Source: Claveliimonas bilis
Lineage (GTDB): Bacteria; Bacillota; Clostridia; Lachnospirales; Lachnospiraceae
Length of the DNA stretch: 64,000 nucleotides
Reading direction: 5' to 3'
NCBI RefSeq assembly: GCF_020892095.1
Contig: NZ_AP024845.1
Location: 682,001 to 746,000 of the forward strand
The notes below the pieces were generated by a model. The model saw only the letters and a program-made list of their open reading frames with translations, had not been told where the DNA came from and did no database searches. Both the position numbers and the translations under genes were made by a program. Positions 7,532 through 14,951 of this stretch are shown here, piece after piece (position 1 is the first letter of the stretch; every line of letters begins with the position of its first letter).

Positions 7532-7840
7532 TTATGCACTCCATCGGGCAGAGCCGTACTCCGCGCCCTTGCGGTATTTCTTCGCGTTTTTCCCTTTGAC
7601 ATAGACTATCAAGCGGATAATCACCGCACCGACAATGCCGACAAGCAAATCCAACGGGTAAACGCTCGGCAAGGCGTTTTCAAAGGCTGCGGAAAATCCT
7701 TGTGTGATATTCAGTATCTTTGCAGAAATATCCGCGCCGGGGGCAAGCCGCACCGCCTGTCCGACTTTATCAAAGAGATAGACAAAGAACACATAGGGGA
7801 TATTCGGAAGTATCAGCTTTTTGTAGTTGATCTGCTTCAT
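7532..7840 (-). pseudogene. virD4/TraG coupling ATPase, truncated to its N-terminus
   Basis: Only about 100 residues remain of a protein that is normally about 600. They contain the two membrane segments (around residues 10-25 and 65-85) and the linker KYRKGAEYGSARW that precedes the P-loop ATPase. The last residues and the stop codon come from the inserted element. It overlaps the PcfB gene by 4 nt, the usual arrangement. The coupling protein recruits the relaxase-DNA complex to the conjugation channel, so this copy of the ICE is probably transfer-defective unless complemented. The remaining 3' part should lie beyond the left edge, on the far side of the inserted element. Confidence 0.82.
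7540..7546. other. Insertion junction of the TnpX element in virD4
   Basis: VirD4 similarity runs through Gly-Ser-Ala-Arg-Trp and then stops; family members continue Gly-Thr-Pro-Ala-Asp. Two GA dinucleotides (minus strand, 7540-7541 and 7544-7545) lie here, and TnpX recombinases are known to join at GA. The exact base cannot be fixed without the other end. Confidence 0.65.
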
Positions 7841-8310
7841 ATCTCGCGCCCCCTGTCCATTTTCTTTACCTTGTCGCGGGCGGCGTTAAGCTGCTTCGCC
7901 TTGTCCTTTGCAGCGGCAAGGGCTTTGCGGATAGAGGGCTTTTTCTCCCGGTTCAGCTTCTTTGCGGAAAACTCTTGAAACGCTGCGGTCATAACGTCCG
8001 CGTCCCGGCCTTTGAAAAACACAAGGTAACGGGTCTGCTCGCCCTTAACCTTTTTTAGCGAAAAATCTATGTTGTATTTCTTCGCCGTACTCTCAAAGGC
8101 TTTAATATTGCTGTCGGTGATCTCGATGTTGGAAACACCCGCGTTCTGCTTCATAAGCTGCCGCATGGTCTGTTTCCCATGCGCGGGTTTGCTTTTCTGC
8201 TCCAAAAACTTTTGGATTGCTTTCTGTAACGCCTGTTCGGTAAGCCGCGCCGCGCCTTTTCCCACTTTGACGTATAGGGCAATCGTTTTTTGGGTTACTT
8301 CCTCCTGCAA
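7837..8310 (-). CDS. PcfB/DUF3801 conjugation protein
   Basis: A 157-residue basic protein of the DUF3801 (PcfB) family, which partners the VirD4 coupling protein in Gram-positive conjugation. The start is TTG, 8 nt after an AAAGGAG site; no ATG fits. The middle (IEITDSNIKAFESTAKKYNIDFSLKK and the YLVFFKGRDAD stretch) is the conserved core; the tail is Lys-rich. It overlaps the virD4 stub by 4 nt, showing translational coupling. Intact. Confidence 0.82.
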   Translation of the reverse strand: MQEEVTQKTIALYVKVGKGAARLTEQALQKAIQKFLEQKSKPAHGKQTMRQLMKQNAGVSNIEITDSNIKAFESTAKKYNIDFSLKKVKGEQTRYLVFFKGRDADVMTAAFQEFSAKKLNREKKPSIRKALAAAKDKAKQLNAARDKVKKMDRGREI

Positions 8311-8346
8311 GGTATCAACTCCTTTCCCGGTAAAGTGCGGCTATGC

Positions 8347-9291
8347 TCATTCGCCGCCGTATAAGTCGTGATTGACAAGGGCGGTATAGTAGCTGTCAAT
8401 GGTACTCGGCGCGTTGAACAGCACCGCTTTTAGATACTGCTTGATGTTGCGCACTTTGGTTGTGTTCTCCCTCATGCAATCCAAAACAAACTCAATATGG
8501 CTGCTGTTCAGCTTCAAAAACTTGGATTTCACCAATTCGGCGGGGTAGTCGTCCCCGGCAATACGGATTGTCTTTCGGGCTGTGCAGACGGTTTCCAGCA
8601 TAAGGTCAACAATCTCGTCCAAACGGTCTTTGTCAATTTTGCAGTTTTGAATGAGATGGTCGTATTCGATATTGTCCTTGATAATCTCCCTGTAAATCTC
8701 TACTGCGCTATTGCTTTTCGCTTCCGTTCTTTTCCTTTCCGGCGGCGTAGCCGCTTCGCCATGCGCAAAGGGCAAGGGGTTTAGGGAATGGAAAGGAATG
8801 GAATCGGTACTTGATAAATCAGTAATTGATTGTTCTTTACTTAATATATCTTTATTTAATTGCGTTGGATTTTCCAACGTAGGTTTTTCCTGCGTAGGTT
8901 TTTCCAACGTTGGATTATCCAATGTTGGATTTTCCAATGTAGGTAAATCCAATATAGGCGGCTGTCCGCCGCTGGTAGCTGCTTCCGGCTCTCGCGGCTG
9001 CGGCTGCTCGTATATGACGTAATCTGCGCCCCGCAAGCGTCCCTTTTCGTCGCGCTCCCGGCTGCGCACGATATATCCGGCTTTTTCGAGTTCCTTTACC
9101 GCTTCGCGGATTGCGTCGATCTTCTCCCGGTTGATATGGGATAAGCCCGCAAGGGTATAATCCCAATCTTCGGGCAGCGAAAGCATTTGCGACAACAAGC
9201 CCTTTGCCTTTAAGGACAATTCCTTGTTTCGCAAGTGGTGGTTGCTCATAACGGTATATCCCGTATTTCGCTCCACTCTGAAAACTGCCAT
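8347..9291 (-). CDS. DnaD-like/RepA-type replication protein of the ICE (DUF6017-like)
   Basis: A 314-residue protein with an N-terminal winged-helix domain (SNHHLRNKELSLKAKGLLSQ onward, residues 15-90) and a C-terminal domain ending LVNHDLYGG. This is the helix-turn-helix protein placed at the start of the transfer region in Tn1549-type elements and is thought to act in element replication. Between the domains is a low-complexity linker of five-residue repeats (TLENP, TLDNP, TLEKP, TQEKP) encoded by a 15-bp tandem repeat. The start follows GAGGAA. Family assignment is moderately sure; exact role inferred. Confidence 0.7.
   Translation of the reverse strand: MAVFRVERNTGYTVMSNHHLRNKELSLKAKGLLSQMLSLPEDWDYTLAGLSHINREKIDAIREAVKELEKAGYIVRSRERDEKGRLRGADYVIYEQPQPREPEAATSGGQPPILDLPTLENPTLDNPTLEKPTQEKPTLENPTQLNKDILSKEQSITDLSSTDSIPFHSLNPLPFAHGEAATPPERKRTEAKSNSAVEIYREIIKDNIEYDHLIQNCKIDKDRLDEIVDLMLETVCTARKTIRIAGDDYPAELVKSKFLKLNSSHIEFVLDCMRENTTKVRNIKQYLKAVLFNAPSTIDSYYTALVNHDLYGGE
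8872..8956. repeat. 15-bp tandem repeat inside the replication gene
   Basis: About six copies of a 15-bp unit related to TTCCAACGTAGGTTT, encoding the Pro-containing five-residue linker repeats. In-frame unit length means copy number can vary without breaking the gene; it may also act as an iteron-like binding site. Confidence 0.8.
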
Positions 9292-9419
9292 ATTTCCTCA
9301 CTTCCTCTCTTGGTATGCGTGGACAATTAGAAAGCCGTTTTCGGCTGTTTTGGTATTGCAATATGCCCTTTGCCGTTTTCGCGTCTGCAAAGCCGCATGG
9401 CACAAGGGCTTTTGCCCGT

Positions 9420-9638
9420 CTATTTGTCCATGCTGGCGTGCGTTTTCCGCGTCCTTTTGCCGGGGCAATAGGGACACTCTTTGAAAACGCAAAACTCATA
9501 TTTCCACCCGGGGCGGTAGAAACGGCAAGTGCCGCAATCTTCATCATCTCCGGCACAACCGGATTGATAGCGGTCAAATCCCGGCTTCTGCTGCATGAGC
9601 AATTCAAACGCCCGCTGCTTGCCCTTTGTGAAATACAT
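9420..9638 (-). CDS. Small cysteine-rich ICE protein
   Basis: A 72-residue protein with seven Cys in the pattern C-CGTC-C-CPYC over its second half, suggesting bound zinc. The start is chosen because AAAGGAGGTG lies a suitable distance before ATG 9638; an upstream extension lacks a ribosome site. It is the first gene of the ICE next to the junction with sbcC. Small Cys-rich proteins occur at this place in Tn1549-type elements; function unknown. Confidence 0.6.
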   Translation of the reverse strand: MYFTKGKQRAFELLMQQKPGFDRYQSGCAGDDEDCGTCRFYRPGWKYEFCVFKECPYCPGKRTRKTHASMDK

Positions 9639-9671
9639 TCCGGCTGCACCTCCTTTCCTGCGGGCATAAAA

Positions 9672-9717
9672 AAACGGCGTTACTTTCTCCCCCAAAGGGG
9701 TTAAGGTAACGCCGTTT
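9672..9717 (-). terminator. Terminator at the ICE edge
   Basis: Perfect 12-bp arms (AAACGGCGTTAC / GTAACGCCGTTT) with TTTTT following on the minus strand. It would stop transcripts coming from the interrupted sbcDC operon before they enter the ICE genes. Confidence 0.75.
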
Positions 9718-9734
9718 GTGTGCGTATTCAGTTT

Positions 9735-11252
9735 TTAACACATTCCCTGTCTATCCGCTGTCCGCAAAACCATTGATTTTATTAGCTTTTTGCCGCTATC
9801 GCTATCACACCTCATTATTCCCTCTTCCAGTCCGCCCGCCAAAATCCCTGCCTGCTCTTTGAGAAATCTTTCATTTTTCAGAAAATACTCTTTCATGGCT
9901 TCTTCATAAATGCCTTTGCCCTCTTCCAGGTCATTCCAGGTCTTTTGTTTCTTTTTTTCCAGCTTGCGAAGATCCGGAAAACGCTCTAAGATCACCCGGA
10001 TCTGGCGGATTTTTTCCTGCGCTTCCTGTTCTCTTGTTCTGCTAAGAGTAAGACGGACCTTGTCGTCTTTTCGCTTTTCCAGCTCTTCTGTCAGGGCAGC
10101 TGCCTGCTGCCGGAACTTTTCATAAGTCTGTCTGCCTTCTTCTAACTTCTGTTCTGTCTTACTTTTCCTCTCCGTCTCTTCTTTGCCCTCCCGGTTCTTT
10201 TCCTCTCTTATCATCTCCAGCTGACGGATCGATTCTTCCAGCTCTTTTTCCCGTCGGGAGCTTTCCTCAAAAAGGCGGTATACACCCTGTACCTTTTCTG
10301 CCTGCCCGCACCGCTCCAGCTGCTTCTTTACTTCCTCCATCCGGTCTTCCTGGGCCTGCAGATCTCTTACTTCTTTCTCTGCCTCCGCGTATCTTTGGAA
10401 ATTTTCATTTAACTGTTCTGCCTTTGCCAGGTCTTCGTTCAGCTGCTCCAACGCTTCCTGTATCTTTTTTGCTTCTTTTAGAATGCCCTTTTCTCTTCCT
10501 GTCCCTTCTTTCAGAATTTCTTTTAAGATCTCCTGTCTGTCCTGCGGCAGAACTGCCTCCCGGATCCGCTCTTTATATTCGCCTTCATCCGGATAAAAAA
10601 TATGGGAAACCTCCTGTTCCTCCGACTTCTTTGCATCCTGGATCTGCCCGTATAAAGCCCGCGCTTTCTCCCTGAGTTTCCTCTGGATCTGTGCAAATAC
10701 ATCTGTCTGAAAAATGCGGGAAAATATTTCTTTCCGCTCGTCTGATCTGGCATAAAGAAGTTTCAGGAAATCTCCCTGGGCCAGCATAACTGTCTGAGTA
10801 AACTGCCCTGCATCCAGTCCGATAATCTCTACGATTTTTCGGTTGACCTCCCCTTTCTTTCCCATAAACTCACTGCCGTCAGGAAGATAAAGGGAAACCT
10901 TCGCTTTTTCCACCGTCGTTCCCGGTTTCCCATCCTTTCCTTTTCGTCTGCTTGGCCTTTCATATTCCGGACTTCTCACAATCCGGTAAAGCTGCTCCCG
11001 ATACCGGAAGGTAAAATCTACAAAAGTAGGCGTATCCAGACCCGCATACTGACTCCTCATCATATTTCCGTCACGTTTTCCCCCGCTGGTCTGATCATAG
11101 AGCGCATAAGTAATGGCGTCAAAGACTGTCGTCTTACCTGCCCCGGTATCCCCGCTCACAAGAAAGATTCCGGCTCCTGCCTTCTCAAAATCGATTTCTT
11201 CTCTTCCTGCATAAGATCCAAATGCAGACAAAATAAGCTTTACCGGAATCAT
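9735..11252 (-). pseudogene. sbcC: sbcC, exonuclease subunit C, truncated by ICE insertion
   Basis: SMC-like ATPase of the SbcCD nuclease, which processes hairpins and blocked DNA ends. Residues 1-475 are normal: N-terminal GSYAG, Walker A SGDTGAGKTTVF, then a long coiled coil. Similarity ends at AGILAGGLEEG, just before the expected zinc-hook CPVC motif. A foreign tail of about 25 residues (from MRCDSDSGKK) then reaches a stop in the ICE. Family members have about 1,000 residues and need the missing C-terminal half for Walker B, so this protein should be inactive. It overlaps sbcD by 4 nt. The remainder of the gene should lie beyond the other ICE end, outside the window. Confidence 0.85.
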
Positions 11253-12415
11253 AATATCTCCTCCTCCAAAATATTTTTCAGTACAGCTTCTTCTCCTGCA
11301 TCCATGGAGCGTCCCTGCATTTCCTCAAAAAACTGTGCAAACACCTTGAAAGGATCGGACAGATCAAAGGCTTCTTCCTCTTCCCGGATCTGCCGGCGCA
11401 TTCTTGCATTATCAATCTTTACTTCCAAAAGAAATGGAAATGCCTGTTCCAGCTGTTCTCTTGGCTGATACAGCTCTTTTTCATCTGTCAGGGTCACACT
11501 GACATAATCATCCATTCTGCTTTTCCCCTCTTCCTGTCCGGCTCTTTTTAATATTTCTTCCAGTGTTCCCTCTTCCTTTCGTACATCTCTAAGAGGAGAA
11601 AGGACTATGGTCTGTATCAGAGGATCCCGGCCTTTTTCCCGAAGCTCTACAAGGGTCAGCACTTTTTCATCCCTGCTCTCTGAGACAGAATATTTCAGCG
11701 GCGTACCGCAGTACCATGCATGTTTCTCTCCAATCTTCTGCCGCCTGTGGATATGTCCGAGGGCTGCGTAATCAAATACATCCAGACAGGATACGTCCAC
11801 CTGTTCCAGCCCGCCCACACTGACTGTTTCGGAATCGCTTCGGATCGGTTCCTGCCCGCCGGAAGTGTAAAACTGATGGCTCACCAGCACATTGCGGACC
11901 CCTGGATCGATTTCTTCCCTCTCGATCAGTCCTCTTACAGCGCTGTCGTATGTATCCTTCTCCTCTCCTTCCCCAAAGACTTTCCGCACATAGCCCGGCT
12001 TTACAAAAGGAAGAAGATAAAATACGATTTTGCCAAATTCATCTTCAAATTCTACCTGCTTCATTTTCTCTTCCTGATCCATGGGCGGAACCCCTGCAAT
12101 ATAAATCTTCTGCCGGTCAAGAATCTCACTGGCAAATTCCAGCCGTTCTGCCGAATCATGATTCCCGCTCACTATCAGCACGGGAATGGGAGGCTCCAGC
12201 GCCGAAAGCTCTGTCAGAAAATGATTAAATACCGTAACCGCCTCCGCTGACGGCACAGATTTATCATAGACATCACCTGCGATCACAACCGCATCCGGTT
12301 TCTCTTCCTTTGCCGCCTGTACTACCTGATTTAAAATATGTATCTGATCTTCCTTCATATTGTAATAATGAAAATGTCTGCCGATATGAAGGTCTGACAA
12401 ATGAAAAAATCTCAT
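11249..12415 (-). CDS. sbcD: Exonuclease subunit SbcD (Mre11-like)
   Basis: Mn-dependent nuclease subunit of SbcCD. The 388-residue protein shows the metallophosphoesterase motifs in order: SDLHIGRHFH (start), AGDVYD (near 48), SGNHDS (near 82), and the late SHQFY and GHIHRRQ motifs. Length fits the family. The ATG follows AAAGGAGG. It should be translated normally, but its partner gene is cut, so the complex is probably lost. Confidence 0.93.
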   Translation of the reverse strand: MRFFHLSDLHIGRHFHYYNMKEDQIHILNQVVQAAKEEKPDAVVIAGDVYDKSVPSAEAVTVFNHFLTELSALEPPIPVLIVSGNHDSAERLEFASEILDRQKIYIAGVPPMDQEEKMKQVEFEDEFGKIVFYLLPFVKPGYVRKVFGEGEEKDTYDSAVRGLIEREEIDPGVRNVLVSHQFYTSGGQEPIRSDSETVSVGGLEQVDVSCLDVFDYAALGHIHRRQKIGEKHAWYCGTPLKYSVSESRDEKVLTLVELREKGRDPLIQTIVLSPLRDVRKEEGTLEEILKRAGQEEGKSRMDDYVSVTLTDEKELYQPREQLEQAFPFLLEVKIDNARMRRQIREEEEAFDLSDPFKVFAQFFEEMQGRSMDAGEEAVLKNILEEEIL

Positions 12416-12440
12416 ATAGTTCCTCCTTTAAACCTTCGTC

Positions 12441-12469
12441 TTGTCATCTGAATTTTTATCCCGTATAAT
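12441..12469 (+). promoter_or_regulatory. Promoter of lrgAB
   Basis: TTGTCA (12441-12446), 17-bp spacer, TATAAT (12464-12469), 65 bp ahead of the lrgA start. Close to sigma-A consensus. It diverges from sbcD. Confidence 0.75.
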
Positions 12470-12533
12470 TGAAAAGCAATACTGCGGCAGCGTAAAAAAC
12501 ATCTGCGCTGACGCTGAAAGAGAGGCTGTATTT

Positions 12534-12896
12534 ATGAAAATTATAAAACAAATCGGTATTATCTTTGCCATTTGCTGGATCAGCACAGTAATCGAAGCAC
12601 TGCTGCCATTTTCCTTTCCGGCAAGTGTCATTGGAATGATCCTTCTTCTTCTCTGTCTGATTACCGGCGTACTGAAAATACACCATATCCAGGAAAAATC
12701 GGATTTTCTTTTGTCTAATATGGCATTTTTCTTTATCCCCGCCGGAGTCAGTATGATCAACTATCTGGATATTCTCGCTCAAAACCTGATCCCGCTGATC
12801 GTTATCAGCGTAATATCCACTTTCATCACCTTTGCCGCAACGGCCTACAGCATGAAGCTGGCATTAAAACTTTTAAACAGGAGGAAACAAAAATGA
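12534..12896 (+). CDS. lrgA: CidA/LrgA family holin-like membrane protein
   Basis: A 120-residue protein with four hydrophobic segments, matching the CidA/LrgA family (LPFSFPASVIGMILL motif; FFIPAGVSMINYLDIL). These proteins are phage-holin-like and, with LrgB, influence autolysis and in some bacteria pyruvate or metabolite export. The start is ATG 12534, preceded by AGAGAGG; the frame is open further upstream but would run through the promoter. Its stop overlaps the lrgB start by 4 nt. Confidence 0.85.
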   Translation: MKIIKQIGIIFAICWISTVIEALLPFSFPASVIGMILLLLCLITGVLKIHHIQEKSDFLLSNMAFFFIPAGVSMINYLDILAQNLIPLIVISVISTFITFAATAYSMKLALKLLNRRKQK

Positions 12897-13570
12897 ACGA
12901 TGTGCTTTCATCACCCTTTTTCGGTATTTCCATCAGCATCCTTACATTCTGGATCGGTGAAAAACTGCAGAAAAAGACAGGGAATCCCATCTGCAGTCCT
13001 CTGATCATATCCATGGTGCTGATCATCTGCATCCTTCTGCTTTTCGATATTCCCTATGAGGCATATGACGCCGGAGGTCAGATTATCAACATGTTTCTGG
13101 CTCCTGCCACAGCATGTCTGGCTGTCTCTATCTATACAAAAATACAGCTTTTAAAAGAAAACTGGCTTCCTATTGTCATCGGATGCGCCTGCGGCTCCTT
13201 TGCCTCCATGGGAAGTATCTATCTGATGTGCCGCCTGTGGGGTCTGGATGATAAGATTACCTACGCCCTTATTCCAAAGTCTGTGACAACCCCTATTGCT
13301 GTCAGTATTTCCCAGCAGTTTTCCGGCGTGATCCCCGTCACTGTCGTAGCTGTTATTATCACCGGAACTCTTGGAAGTATTCTTGCTCCCTTCTTTATCC
13401 GGTTCTTTCATGTCACAGACGCTATGACTGCCGGAGTCAGCATCGGAGCCTGCAGTCATGCGGTGGGAACCTCCAAGGCAATTGAAATCGGAGAAACGGA
13501 AGGGGCTATGAGCGGTCTTGCTATCGGCGTATGCGGTATAATGACCGTGCTTTTTTCTTTGTTCCTCTAA
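12893..13570 (+). CDS. lrgB: LrgB/CidB family membrane protein
   Basis: A 225-residue protein with about seven membrane segments. Family motifs are visible: PKSVTTPIAVSIS near residue 125 and GACSHAVGTSKAIEIGE near residue 183. It forms the usual pair with lrgA and is translationally coupled to it. The pair ends in a strong terminator. No LytSR-type regulator is adjacent, so control is unknown. Confidence 0.92.
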   Translation: MNDVLSSPFFGISISILTFWIGEKLQKKTGNPICSPLIISMVLIICILLLFDIPYEAYDAGGQIINMFLAPATACLAVSIYTKIQLLKENWLPIVIGCACGSFASMGSIYLMCRLWGLDDKITYALIPKSVTTPIAVSISQQFSGVIPVTVVAVIITGTLGSILAPFFIRFFHVTDAMTAGVSIGACSHAVGTSKAIEIGETEGAMSGLAIGVCGIMTVLFSLFL

Positions 13571-13585
13571 ATTTACCTGGGTCAG

Positions 13586-13612
13586 GAGTTCCGCAAGCGG
13601 AACTCTTTTTTA
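13586..13612 (+). terminator. Terminator of lrgAB
   Basis: Arms GAGTTCCGC / GCGGAACTC with a 2-nt centre, followed by TTTTTTATTT. The arm sequence and a tail downstream recur near 46,612 (see findings). Confidence 0.88.
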
Positions 13613-13657
13613 TTTAATAGAAATTTTCTTTCCCTATTAAGTAAAACGCTCCGCGGG

Positions 13658-13939
13658 TTACAGTCCTGCAAAAAACAATTCATAAAAATCATCCTCCCCC
13701 TCCAGCATGGGAGAATTTTCTCCGCCGCCGTTGGTGCTTCTCTTCATGGAAGCATAGAACTCTTCCCCTGCACAGATCAGCTCCATCTCGTAAATCTCAT
13801 ACCCCAGTTCCCTGCATGTTCTGCAAAATGCGGAAACCGGATCCTTCTCCTTTCTCGTGGCGAGAAGCTTTCTTTTCAGCTGCGGCTCTTTATGTGCACG
13901 TCTTTGCAATTCATCTAACATTCCTGCAATGTCTGTCAT
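13658..13939 (-). CDS. Nif11-like small protein with TNGGG motif
   Basis: A 93-residue protein. Residues 5-60 resemble the Nif11-type leader fold (helical start MLDELQRRAH, then AFCRTCRELGYEIYEMELICAGEEF). A KRSTNGGG motif follows near residue 68, and then an acidic, aromatic tail of about 20 residues. Similar small proteins occur in Lachnospiraceae as far as I recall; no maturation enzyme lies next to it. The start has an excellent ribosome site (GGAGGAGAG); an earlier in-frame ATG does not. Whether it is a peptide precursor or a stand-alone protein is open. Confidence 0.6.
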   Translation of the reverse strand: MTDIAGMLDELQRRAHKEPQLKRKLLATRKEKDPVSAFCRTCRELGYEIYEMELICAGEEFYASMKRSTNGGGENSPMLEGEDDFYELFFAGL

Positions 13940-14013
13940 AAACTCTCCTCCTTCTGTCACCATAAATCCTTTTTCTGCCTCTTTAGGTAAGGAACGGTCT
14001 TTCCTTTCCATCG

Positions 14014-14045
14014 AAAAAACCGGGGATTCCTTACAAAATCCCCGG
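14014..14045 (-). terminator. Terminator of trxA
   Basis: Arms CCGGGGATT / AATCCCCGG around an 8-nt loop, followed by TTTTTT on the minus strand, about 20 bp after the trxA stop. It separates trxA from the small Nif11-like gene. Confidence 0.88.
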
Positions 14046-14064
14046 CTGCATTTTTCCGCTTTGT

Positions 14065-14376
14065 TTATACACCAAGCATAGCCTTGATCTCTTCTTTTGA
14101 CTTGGCTCCCACTGACATCTCCGCCTTTTCTCCGTTTTTAAAGACGATCAGTGTGGGAATGGACATAACACGGTACTGTTTTGCCAGTTCCATCTCTTCA
14201 TCTACATTGACTTTTCCGATCTTTACTCCCTGAAGTTCATCTGCCAGCTCCTCGATGATGGGAAGTACCATCTGGCACGGTCCGCACCAGGTTGCCCAGA
14301 AATCCACCAGTACCGGTACGTCGGATTTTAAAACTTCCTGTTCAAAATTGTCCTTTGTGAAATGTAATGCTGCCAT
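14065..14376 (-). CDS. trxA: Thioredoxin
   Basis: Cytoplasmic disulfide reductase, 103 residues. The active site WCGPC is at residues 30-34; the cis-proline motif SIPTLIVFKNGE is near residue 72. Length and all conserved positions fit a standard thioredoxin. No thioredoxin reductase is nearby. The ATG follows AAAGGAAGG. It is transcribed alone, with its own terminator. Confidence 0.95.
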   Translation of the reverse strand: MAALHFTKDNFEQEVLKSDVPVLVDFWATWCGPCQMVLPIIEELADELQGVKIGKVNVDEEMELAKQYRVMSIPTLIVFKNGEKAEMSVGAKSKEEIKAMLGV

Positions 14377-14538
14377 ATCTATCCTTCCTTTCTGCTGTAT
14401 GCTCCGCTTAAATTGCGGAAACAGATTTTATATCTTAATTTTATTTTTTTCTTTATTATACACCATCTGAACTTTTTTTCTGTAACCGGGTCACATTTTT
14501 TACAGATATTTTATTTTCCCGGCATGGAGTCCTGCGAA

Positions 14539-14859
14539 TCAATGAACCAGCTGCACGTCGGTTCCCATGATCCCTCCCATATCTGTTACATGAGTATATC
14601 CCATGTGTCCCATGAGAGCTGCAGACCTTTTGCTGCGGGCGCCGCTTAAGCAGTAAATGTACACATGCGCGTCTTTATCCGGAATGAGCGCATCAATCTT
14701 TTTCAGTTCATGCAGCGGAAGATTCAAACTGTTTTCCAGATGCCCTTCCTCGTACTCTTCCGGCGTACGTACATCCAGAAAAATGCTCCCCTCCTTTTCT
14801 TTTGCTTCTTTTATATATTCCTGTATAGATTTCTCCGGTGCTTTTGTAAACAGTTTCAT
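14539..14859 (-). CDS. Rhodanese-like sulfurtransferase
   Basis: A 106-residue single-domain rhodanese. Motifs seen are FLDVRTPEEYEEGHLENSLNLPL and the active-site loop CLSGARS with the catalytic Cys near residue 75. It likely moves sulfane sulfur or handles reactive sulfur; neighbours (thioredoxin) fit sulfur redox. The start at 14859 follows GGAGGATAC; the longer frame lacks support. Confidence 0.9.
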   Translation of the reverse strand: MKLFTKAPEKSIQEYIKEAKEKEGSIFLDVRTPEEYEEGHLENSLNLPLHELKKIDALIPDKDAHVYIYCLSGARSKRSAALMGHMGYTHVTDMGGIMGTDVQLVH

Positions 14860-14951
14860 CTTGTATCCTCCTCTTTCTTTTCTGTGGATAGTATATCCTG
14901 TTTTGCAGGTCTTTTCCGTGACTTTGTCACAAATCCAGTGCCAAATGTCTC

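Larger units (their letters stand above)
1..7546. mobile_element. Tn4451/TnpX-type mobilizable element nested in virD4 (partial)
   Basis: From its right end inwards, all on the minus strand, this element carries a TnpX-type serine recombinase, TnpW, a small unknown protein, an AT-rich rRNA methyltransferase cassette, DUF3847, a MOBQ oriT with its relaxase, and a TOPRIM/AAA protein. tnpX starts about 60 bp from the end and reads inwards, as in Tn4451. The virD4 frame is intact up to 7,546 and then runs into a foreign stop codon. The backbone is GC-rich while the methyltransferase cassette is clearly AT-rich, so that cassette was probably acquired separately. The left end lies outside the window. 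Confidence 0.75.
1..9825. mobile_element. Tn1549-like ICE end, integrated in sbcC (partial, with nested element)
   Basis: The stretch between the truncated sbcC and the left edge is mobile DNA. Reading leftwards from the junction, its own backbone is a Cys-rich protein, a DnaD-like replication protein, a PcfB/DUF3801 protein and the start of virD4, an order I know from Tn1549-type conjugative elements. A second element then interrupts virD4 at about 7,540-7,546. The ICE/chromosome junction is placed near 9,815-9,830 because SbcC similarity stops there. The ICE integrase, the rest of the transfer genes and the other end are outside the window. Confidence 0.72.

Noticed and set aside
8872..8956. 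CRISPR array
   Set aside because: Units are 15 bp with no spacers and keep the reading frame of the replication protein; no cas genes.
9735..11252. Complete short SbcC variant
   Set aside because: Similarity ends abruptly before the zinc hook and the tail reads into ICE DNA; Walker B is missing.
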